This document shows, piece by piece, positions 39,563 to 44,827 of a stretch of 44,827 bases of DNA (positions are counted from its first letter, which is position 1; each line of letters begins with the position of its first letter). The DNA is from an uncultured Collinsella sp. GTDB taxonomy: Bacteria; Actinomycetota; Coriobacteriia; Coriobacteriales; Coriobacteriaceae. Location of the stretch: assembly GCA_900547805.1 (NCBI GenBank), contig URIE01000002.1, forward strand, positions 1 to 44,827, given 5' to 3'. The notes under the pieces were generated by a model that worked only from the letters and a program-made list of their open reading frames with translations, searched no databases and was not told where the DNA came from. A program made the translations under genes and the position numbers.

Positions 39563-40783
39563 CTAGTTCTCGCCCTCAAACATACCACCTGCGACAACTT
39601 CGTACATATGCTCGAGTTCCAAACGGTCCATTAAAAGCGGAACGGGGTACAGGGGATTGGCCTCGGCATCGGCATGCGCCGCCATTTCGGGAATGTCGGA
39701 GTGGCGAATGCCCGTCACATATTTGGGTATGCCCAAGGCGGCGTTCATGCGGTCGACCCAATCGATAAAGGCCTCGGCCGCCAGGCTGTCCTGCGCGTTA
39801 GCCGGCGCGATACCGGCCATGCGGGCGAGATCGGCGAGTTTAGGAGCAGCAGCTTCGCCATAAGCACGAAGCATATGCGGCAGGATGATAGCGTTGGCCA
39901 AGCCGTGCGGAATCCCGTAACGCCCGCCCAAGCTGTGTGCGATGGCATGCACATATCCAACATAGGAGCGCGTAAAGGCAACACCCGCCTTATACGCCGC
40001 CGAAAGCATATTGCGGCGCGCACGCATGTTCTCCCCGTGCTCATAGGCCTCGAGCAAATTGTCGTGGATGAGCTGCACCGCCTGGCGCGCCATCTTGCGC
40101 GTATAGGGCGTGGTGCTGCGCCCGATAAAGGCCTCGACGGCATGTGTCAGGGCGTCCATGCCCGTTTGCCCCGTAATGGAGGCGGGCAGGCCGCGCGTAA
40201 ACTCGGGGTCGTGCACCGCAAAGCGCGGGATCAGCACAAAGTCGTTAATGGGATACTTGTAGTGCGTCTCGTCGTCGGTAATTACCGCTGCAAGCGTGAC
40301 CTCGCTTCCCGTGCCCGCCGTGGTGGGAACGGCGATGAGCAGCGGCAGGCGACGATGGATACGCAACAGGCCGCGCATCTTGTTGATGGGCTTCTTTGGC
40401 TGCGCGATGCGCGCGCCCACGCCCTTGGCGCAGTCCATGGCCGAACCGCCGCCAAAGCCGATAATGGCCTGGCAGGCGCTCTCTCGATACAGAGATGCCG
40501 CTTCCTCCACGTTTGAGACCGTGGGGTTCGCACGTGTTTCGGCATAGACCGCAGCGCTAATTCCCTTGGACGCGAGCGCTGTCTCGAGCGGCGCCGTGAG
40601 CCCCAGACGGGCAATGCCGGGATCTGTCACGATAAGAACATGGTGTATTGAACGCTTTTGAAGCACTGCGGGCACTTCCTCAGCGTGCTCTAAAATGCGT
40701 GGCTCGGTATAGGGCAGCACCGGCAATGCGATGCGAAAAACCGTTTGATACGTTCGGCACCAGGCGCGGCGGGCTAGATGCAT
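39563..40783 (-). CDS. Iron-containing alcohol dehydrogenase
   Basis: 406 aa member of the group III (Fe-dependent) alcohol dehydrogenases. GFGGGSAMDCAKGVGAR is the NAD-binding GGGS motif, and AVPTTAGTGSEVTLAAVI the next conserved block. Metal ligands lie in GMDALTHAVEAFIG (His) and YVHAIAHSLGGRYGIPHGLA (His pairs). With the adjacent aldehyde dehydrogenase it could interconvert an alcohol, its aldehyde and acid, or reduce aldehydes formed in fermentation. ATG 40783 follows AAGGAG; an upstream frame from 40864 would cross an operator. The upstream region holds paired operator-like sites. Confidence 0.9.
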   Translation of the reverse strand: MHLARRAWCRTYQTVFRIALPVLPYTEPRILEHAEEVPAVLQKRSIHHVLIVTDPGIARLGLTAPLETALASKGISAAVYAETRANPTVSNVEEAASLYRESACQAIIGFGGGSAMDCAKGVGARIAQPKKPINKMRGLLRIHRRLPLLIAVPTTAGTGSEVTLAAVITDDETHYKYPINDFVLIPRFAVHDPEFTRGLPASITGQTGMDALTHAVEAFIGRSTTPYTRKMARQAVQLIHDNLLEAYEHGENMRARRNMLSAAYKAGVAFTRSYVGYVHAIAHSLGGRYGIPHGLANAIILPHMLRAYGEAAAPKLADLARMAGIAPANAQDSLAAEAFIDWVDRMNAALGIPKYVTGIRHSDIPEMAAHADAEANPLYPVPLLMDRLELEHMYEVVAGGMFEGEN

Positions 40784-40802
40784 AAAGGAAGCTCCTTCAT
40801 TT

Positions 40803-40816
40803 GTTGATTGGTCAAC
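40803..40816. promoter_or_regulatory. Operator-like palindrome 1 upstream of the alcohol dehydrogenase gene
   Basis: GTTGATTGGTCAAC, within the perfect inverted repeat TGTTGA-TTGG-TCAACA (40802-40817), lies between the putative -10 and the start codon. It matches the second site (40867-40880) at 12 of 14 positions in the opposite orientation. Confidence 0.6.
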
Positions 40817-40829
40817 ATTTGCTCGACCG

Positions 40830-40835
40830 ATTGTA
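40830..40835 (-). promoter_or_regulatory. Probable -10 box for the alcohol dehydrogenase operon
   Basis: TACAAT on the minus strand, between the two operator-like sites. No good -35 is visible, which would suit an activator- or repressor-controlled promoter. Confidence 0.35.
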
Positions 40836-40866
40836 CTCATCGGAGGTCGCACGAGGTCTAGCAATC

Positions 40867-40880
40867 GTTAATCAATCAAC
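40867..40880. promoter_or_regulatory. Operator-like site 2 between the dehydrogenase and rubrerythrin genes
   Basis: GTTAATCAATCAAC; its reverse complement GTTGATTGATTAAC matches site 1 at 12 of 14 positions. The site centres are 64 bp apart, about six helical turns, and flank the minus-strand -10 box. Confidence 0.55.
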
Positions 40881-40927
40881 ATCTACACATGCTTAAATTG
40901 TTTTATTAAAAATCATTCCTAATAGGC

Positions 40928-40955
40928 TTCACATTCGGTCTCATTTATGGATAAT
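40928..40955 (+). promoter_or_regulatory. Promoter of the rubrerythrin gene
   Basis: TTCACA (40928-40933) and GATAAT (40950-40955) with a 16-bp spacer in an AT-rich region, 85 bp before the ATG. The sequence between includes a G/C-rich stretch with no obvious hairpin. Confidence 0.5.
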
Positions 40956-41039
40956 AGAACTCGTCAAGACGCACGTCCGGAGAGGGCCCTTACGGGACCG
41001 GACGAGCGCACCATCGCCATCGATCGAAAGGATCGAATC

Positions 41040-41600
41040 ATGAAGTTTGTTTGCCCCGTTTGCGGTTATGTGGAAGAGTTCGACGGCGACCAGCTGCCCG
41101 AGGATTTCAAGTGCCCCCAGTGCGGCGTTCCCGGCTCTCGCTTCCTGAAGCAGGAGGAGGGCCAGCTCGAGTGGGCTGCCGAGCACGTCGTGGGCGTCGC
41201 CAAGATGGAGGGCGTCTCCGAGGACATCGTTGCCGATCTGCGCGCCAACTTTGAGGGCGAGTGCTCTGAGGTCGGTATGTACCTGGCCATGGCTCGCGTC
41301 GCTCATCGCGAGGGCTATCCCGAGATCGGCCTGTACTGGGAGAAGGCTGCCCACGAGGAGGCCGAGCACGCCGCCAAGTTCGCTGAGCTCCTAGGCGAGG
41401 TCGTGACCGACTCCACCAAGAAGAACCTCGAAATGCGCGTTGAGGCCGAGAACGGCGCCACCGCCGGCAAGACCGATCTTGCCAAGCGCGCCAAGGCCGC
41501 TGGCCTCGATGCCATCCACGACACCGTGCACGAGATGGCTCGCGACGAGGCTCGCCACGGCAAGGCTTTCGCCGGCCTGCTCAAGCGTTACTTTGGCTAA
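41040..41600 (+). CDS. Reverse rubrerythrin (N-terminal rubredoxin, C-terminal ferritin-like)
   Basis: 186 aa peroxide-scavenging protein. Residues 1-35 are a rubredoxin domain with CPVCGY (Cys 5, 8) and CPQCGV (Cys 25, 28). Residues ~45-186 form a four-helix diiron domain with EGECSEVGMYLAMARVAH and EKAAHEEAEHAAKF, then EMARDEARHGKAFAG supplying the last EXXH. The domain order is the reverse of classical rubrerythrin, as in the oxygen- and H2O2-reducing protein of clostridia. ATG 41040 follows AAAGGA; the longer frame from 40947 is untranslated leader. Divergent from the alcohol dehydrogenase operon. Strongly biased codon use suggests high expression. Confidence 0.92.
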   Translation: MKFVCPVCGYVEEFDGDQLPEDFKCPQCGVPGSRFLKQEEGQLEWAAEHVVGVAKMEGVSEDIVADLRANFEGECSEVGMYLAMARVAHREGYPEIGLYWEKAAHEEAEHAAKFAELLGEVVTDSTKKNLEMRVEAENGATAGKTDLAKRAKAAGLDAIHDTVHEMARDEARHGKAFAGLLKRYFG

Positions 41601-41634
41601 GCCAACTGCCTGAGACATAACCTCTAGCTCGAAG

Positions 41635-41665
41635 AAGGCCCGGACCGTATTGGTTCGGGCCTTTT
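41635..41665 (+). terminator. Terminator after rubrerythrin (shared with pdxR)
   Basis: AAGGCCCG (41635-41642) pairs with CGGGCCTT (41656-41663), extended by GACC/GGTT, followed by TTTTC. It lies 8 bp before the convergent pdxR stop, so it may serve both strands. Confidence 0.8.
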
Positions 41666-41672
41666 CGTTGGC

Positions 41673-43088
41673 TTATTGCAGTTGCTCCTGAAGAACACTG
41701 AGCGACTGAGAGCTCAGGTCGTCGTATTGTATGAGGACGCGAGATGGAGCGTTCTTAGTCGATGCCCGATCACCCGTCCACAGGCAATCGGCGATGTTGA
41801 CATAGGAAATACGAGCGTCAGCGAGAGCCTTCGCGAAACTCTCCCCTGCCTTGTCCTCGGCCAGGGCAACAGTGCAGTAAAGGCCCGCGTCTGCATGATC
41901 GATCGAAACCTCCCCTGCCGGAAACGTTTTCCGTACAAGCGCCGCCAGGCCATCACGCGCCCCACGAGCACGAGCGCGCACGCGGTTCACATGTCGCTCG
42001 TAATCACCCGATTCCAGCAAACGCGCCAAGGCAACCTGATCAACAGAACTTACCGACGAGGCGTAGAAACCAAGTTTGCGTTTAAACCTCTCCATTAGCT
42101 CATCGGGCAGCACCATGTACGCCAAACGCAACGCCGATGAAAGGCTCTTCGAAAACGTGTTGGTGTAGATAACCGACTGGGCGGCATCGATCGACGCGAG
42201 CGCGGGAATCGGCTTGCCGGCAAGGCGAAACTCACAATCAAAGTCGTCTTCGATGAGATACCGACCTGGCCGCTCGGCGGCCCAGCTCAGCAACGCATAG
42301 CGACGTGCAATGCTCGTCACAAGACCGGTCGGATACTGATGAGACGGCATCAGGTGAAGGACATCGGTCCCGGTTTTCTGCAGCGCGCTCAAGTCCACGC
42401 CCTCAGCATCCAACGGGATATGCCGCACTTCGCAACCCATGGCCTGATAGATGCGCGTCAAGCGCAAATAGCCTGGATCCTCGACGGCATACACCTTGTC
42501 CGCGCCAAGCAACTGAACCAACATGGTATCGAGCAGCTGGGCGCCCGCACCGATAACGATGTTGTCGGGGTCGACATTCATGCCCCTTGTCCCGCGCAGA
42601 TGGTGCGCAATCGCACGTCGCAGTCGAGCGGTGCCCTGCGCCGGTGCGGGCGAAAAGATTTCACGTTCGTCTTCGGACGTCAGCGTCGCCCGTAGCGCAC
42701 TTTGCCAAAGCCGCGCCGCCTCCAAGGCGGAAGGAGAAAGTGCGTCGAATCGCTCTGCCTGCCCCATGGCATCATGCGCGCTGGGACCAACAGGGACAGC
42801 ATCTCGGTCGATATCCCCCGCAGCAAAAGCCAAAACCGGCGCATCCGGAAGCTCGCACGCGTAGTAGCCACGACGCGGCATCGAGCAAATATAGCCCTCG
42901 GCAAGCAACTGGCTATATGCATTCTCGATGGTAATGACACTGATACCCAAATGACTCGCAAAGGCGCGCTTAGACGGCAGATGCTCCCCCGCCGCAATAC
43001 GGCCAGCAACAATATCATCGCGAATTTGCTGGTAAACATACTCATAAAGCGATGCTTCGCCGCGATTTTCCAAATTGTAGTCAAGCAT
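41673..43088 (-). CDS. pdxR: MocR/PdxR-type regulator (GntR HTH fused to aminotransferase fold)
   Basis: 471 aa. Residues ~10-75 are a GntR winged helix (ASLYEYVYQQIRDDIVAGRI, then HLPSKRAFASHLGISVITIE). Residues ~110-471 are a fold-type I aminotransferase-like domain: IGAGAQLLDTMLVQLLG, VYAVEDPGYLRLTRIYQAMG, YLIEDDFDCEF and the PLP lysine in NTFSKSLSSALRLAYM. MocR proteins of the PdxR group sense PLP and control pdxST, which is exactly the divergent neighbour. ATG 43088 follows AGGTGA; a TTG 11 codons earlier is not supported. The shared promoter region contains direct repeats. Confidence 0.9.
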   Translation of the reverse strand: MLDYNLENRGEASLYEYVYQQIRDDIVAGRIAAGEHLPSKRAFASHLGISVITIENAYSQLLAEGYICSMPRRGYYACELPDAPVLAFAAGDIDRDAVPVGPSAHDAMGQAERFDALSPSALEAARLWQSALRATLTSEDEREIFSPAPAQGTARLRRAIAHHLRGTRGMNVDPDNIVIGAGAQLLDTMLVQLLGADKVYAVEDPGYLRLTRIYQAMGCEVRHIPLDAEGVDLSALQKTGTDVLHLMPSHQYPTGLVTSIARRYALLSWAAERPGRYLIEDDFDCEFRLAGKPIPALASIDAAQSVIYTNTFSKSLSSALRLAYMVLPDELMERFKRKLGFYASSVSSVDQVALARLLESGDYERHVNRVRARARGARDGLAALVRKTFPAGEVSIDHADAGLYCTVALAEDKAGESFAKALADARISYVNIADCLWTGDRASTKNAPSRVLIQYDDLSSQSLSVLQEQLQ

Positions 43089-43099
43089 GGGTCTATCAC

Positions 43100-43141
43100 C
43101 TGACCTTATCGAATCATTCAATCTGGCATTAGTCTGACCTT
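43100..43141. promoter_or_regulatory. CTGACCTT direct repeats in the pdxR-pdxS intergenic region
   Basis: CTGACCTT at 43100-43107 and 43134-43141, same orientation, 34 bp apart, in the divergent promoter region. The second copy abuts an extended -10 (TGTTATTAT, 43141-43149) facing pdxS; the first overlaps the pdxR ribosome site. MocR regulators typically bind direct repeats, so these are the likely PdxR sites. Confidence 0.55.
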
Positions 43142-43233
43142 GTTATTATCTCGAAAACTGAGTATTTCGCCATACCCAGCTCCCCGATAGGATGTTCCGT
43201 CAAGCAATGTACATGCCAACCAAGGGAGCAACC

Positions 43234-44124
43234 ATGGCAGAACAGACCAGCAAGGCCGATCGCGTCAAACTCAATCGCGAACTCGCGCAGATGCTCAAGG
43301 GCGGCGTCATCATGGACGTCACCACGCCCGAGCAAGCACGCATCGCCGAGGAGGCGGGCGCCTGCGCCGTCATGGCGCTCGAGCATATCCCGGCCGACAT
43401 CCGCGCCGCAGGCGGCGTCTCGCGCATGAGTGATCCCAAGATGATCAAGGGCATCCAGGAGGCCGTCTCCATCCCCGTTATGGCCAAGTGTCGCATCGGT
43501 CACATTGTCGAGGCGCAGGTCCTGCAGGCCATCGAGATCGATTACATCGATGAGTCCGAGGTCCTCTCCCCCGCCGATGATGTCTATCACATCGACAAGA
43601 CCCAGTTTGACGTCCCGTTTGTCTGCGGCGCCCGCGATCTGGGCGAGGCGCTGCGCCGTGTTGCCGAGGGCGCCACGATGATTCGCACCAAGGGCGAGCC
43701 GGGCACGGGCGACGTCGTTCAGGCCGTGCGCCATATGCGCAAGATCCAAAAGCAGATCCGCGACGTTGTTGCCCTGCGCGACGACGAGCTCTTTGAGGCA
43801 GCCAAGCAGCTGCAGATTCCGGTCGAGCTGGTGCGCGAGGTCCATGCCACGGGCAAGCTCCCCGTCGTAAACTTTGCCGCCGGCGGAGTCGCGACCCCCG
43901 CCGACGCCGCGCTGATGATGCAGCTGGGCGCCGAGGGCGTCTTTGTTGGCTCGGGCATCTTTAAGAGCGGCGACCCCGCCAAGCGCGCCGCCGCCATCGT
44001 CAAGGCCGTGGCAAACTTCACCGACGCCAAGCTCATCGCCGAGCTTTCGGAGGACCTGGGCGAGGCCATGGTGGGCATCAACGCCGACGAAATCGAGATC
44101 ATCATGGAGGAGCGCGGGCGCTAG
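43234..44124 (+). CDS. pdxS: Pyridoxal 5'-phosphate synthase lyase subunit PdxS
   Basis: 296 aa. Makes PLP from ribose 5-phosphate, glyceraldehyde 3-phosphate and ammonia delivered by PdxT. Family motifs are GGVIMDVTTPEQARIAEEAG, VMALEHIPADIRAAGG, SIPVMAKCRIGHIVEAQ (active-site Lys in MAK) and MIRTKGEPGTGDVVQAV (second Lys). The C-terminal FAAGGVATPADAALMMQLGA and FVGSGIFKSGDP bind phosphate. Full family length. ATG 43234 follows AAGGGAG. It is 20 bp before pdxT and divergent from pdxR. Confidence 0.97.
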   Translation: MAEQTSKADRVKLNRELAQMLKGGVIMDVTTPEQARIAEEAGACAVMALEHIPADIRAAGGVSRMSDPKMIKGIQEAVSIPVMAKCRIGHIVEAQVLQAIEIDYIDESEVLSPADDVYHIDKTQFDVPFVCGARDLGEALRRVAEGATMIRTKGEPGTGDVVQAVRHMRKIQKQIRDVVALRDDELFEAAKQLQIPVELVREVHATGKLPVVNFAAGGVATPADAALMMQLGAEGVFVGSGIFKSGDPAKRAAAIVKAVANFTDAKLIAELSEDLGEAMVGINADEIEIIMEERGR

Positions 44125-44144
44125 TCCAGCAGAAAGGATCGCAC

Positions 44145-44732
44145 ATGAGCGATTATGCAGACCAAACGGTCGCCGTGCTGGCGGTCCAGGGCGCTTTTGC
44201 CGAGCATGAGGCAAGGCTATCTGAGCTGGGCGCACGCTGTATTGAGCTGAGGCAGGCGGCTGATTTGAAGCAGAACTTTGACCGTCTGGTACTTCCCGGC
44301 GGCGAGTCTACCGTTCAAGGGAAACTGCTTGATGAGTTGGGCATGCTCGAGGAGCTTCGTACCCGTATCGCTGAAGGCATGCCCGTCCTGGGCACCTGCG
44401 CCGGCCTGATTCTGCTGGCTCACGACCTTGCCGCTCATGACGATAAGGGCACGCCGCGTTTGGCAACCATGGATGTGCTCGTTGAGCGCAATGCCTATGG
44501 CAGACAGCTCGGCAGTTTTCGCACCAAGGGACAGGTAGACGGCATCGACGGTGAAGTGCCGCTGACATTTATCCGCGCGCCCCGCATCGTCGAGGTCCAC
44601 GGCGACGCCAAGGCCTTGGCAGAGGTCGATGGCCGCATCGTCGCCGCCCGCCAGGGCAACCAGCTCGGCGTAACCTTCCACCCCGAGCTCGACGAAGACA
44701 CCCGCCTCCACGAACTGTTCCTACAAATGTAG
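44145..44732 (+). CDS. pdxT: Pyridoxal 5'-phosphate synthase glutaminase subunit PdxT
   Basis: 195 aa glutamine amidotransferase that feeds ammonia to PdxS. VAVLAVQGAFAEHEARL is the family start, LVLPGGESTVQGKLL the oxyanion region, the nucleophile Cys is in VLGTCAGLILLA, and the catalytic His-x-Glu in GVTFHPELDED. Full family length. AGAAAGGAT precedes ATG 44145. Forms the PLP synthase operon with pdxS. Confidence 0.97.
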   Translation: MSDYADQTVAVLAVQGAFAEHEARLSELGARCIELRQAADLKQNFDRLVLPGGESTVQGKLLDELGMLEELRTRIAEGMPVLGTCAGLILLAHDLAAHDDKGTPRLATMDVLVERNAYGRQLGSFRTKGQVDGIDGEVPLTFIRAPRIVEVHGDAKALAEVDGRIVAARQGNQLGVTFHPELDEDTRLHELFLQM

Positions 44733-44755
44733 GCATCGAAATCAACAAACGAAAC

Positions 44756-44819
44756 GAGAGTGGATAATCTCCCACTTTAAGCTTGGATGCAGGCTCAAAC
44801 CGGGAGATTATCCACTCTC
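44756..44819. repeat. 18-bp perfect inverted repeat after pdxT
   Basis: GAGAGTGGATAATCTCCC (44756-44773) and GGGAGATTATCCACTCTC (44802-44819) are perfect inverted copies with a 28-nt spacer. The spacer is not itself palindromic. No U-run follows the right arm within the window, so a plain terminator is unlikely. It ends 8 bp before the window end, so its full extent and any neighbours are not visible. Confidence 0.8.
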
Positions 44820-44827
44820 ATCCTATG

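Noticed and set aside
43129..44235. 368-codon minus-strand frame opposite pdxS
   Set aside because: Antisense to an unmistakable PdxS gene and without protein-family features.
1..44827. CRISPR arrays, tRNA or rRNA genes, insertion sequences, integrases
   Set aside because: Looked for regular direct repeats, cloverleaf-like stretches and transposase or integrase motifs; none seen. The only mobile-type signals are small palindromes.

Overview
The window looks like a stretch of chromosome from a high-GC, anaerobic gut actinobacterium of the class Coriobacteriia, most likely Collinsella or a close relative. This rests on composition and gene content: an actinobacterial DUF3516-type helicase, a reverse rubrerythrin, a ferredoxin-linked ETF/lactate dehydrogenase set, pdxST and a long single-chain PurL. 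It is inference, because no rRNA or other marker gene is present. No tRNA, rRNA, insertion sequence, phage module or CRISPR array was seen.

Region by region. 1-7.9 kb: 3' end of purL, a DMT exporter, a membrane GGDEF protein, a KdgT-type permease, azlCD and an HD-domain hydrolase. 7.9-11.5 kb: a compact minus-strand operon for an FAD-dependent 2-hydroxyacid dehydrogenase, EtfB and a ferredoxin-fused EtfA, resembling the electron-confurcating lactate dehydrogenase of acetogens. 11.9-15.1 kb: a five-gene plus-strand operon of small, mostly exported proteins (surface locus). 15.2-15.9 kb: DUF554. 16.0-21.7 kb: a three-gene cassette of a TerB_N/TerB_C protein, a BrxD-like ATPase and an Lhr/BrxHI-like helicase. 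This is the best candidate for a poorly described genome-defence or DNA-processing system. 21.7-28.3 kb: a spermidine-synthase-like protein, Elp3, a DUF4097 protein with a membrane-anchored XRE regulator, a methyltransferase and a divergent TrmB. 28.4-33.8 kb: a Ski2-like DUF3516 helicase, a DUF2130 coiled-coil protein and a ChbG deacetylase. 33.9-36.5 kb: a PTS EIIBC gene whose leader carries an antiterminator/terminator pair, next to its BglG-type antiterminator gene. 36.6-38.2 kb: a metallophosphoesterase, a 59-aa protein, a HIRAN protein, and a 27-codon holin-like (TxpA-type) peptide with a sequestered RBS and a probable antisense RNA. 38.2-41.6 kb: an alcohol/aldehyde dehydrogenase operon with a pair of operators, divergent from reverse rubrerythrin. 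41.7-44.8 kb: pdxR divergent from pdxST, then an 18-bp perfect inverted repeat.

Several regulator-target pairs can be read directly from gene order: PdxR with pdxST, the BglG-type protein with the PTS leader, and the XRE protein with DUF4097. Two palindromes share a CCTGTCCC core and look like copies of a small dispersed element. Starts were chosen by Shine-Dalgarno spacing; many of the longest possible reading frames begin too early.
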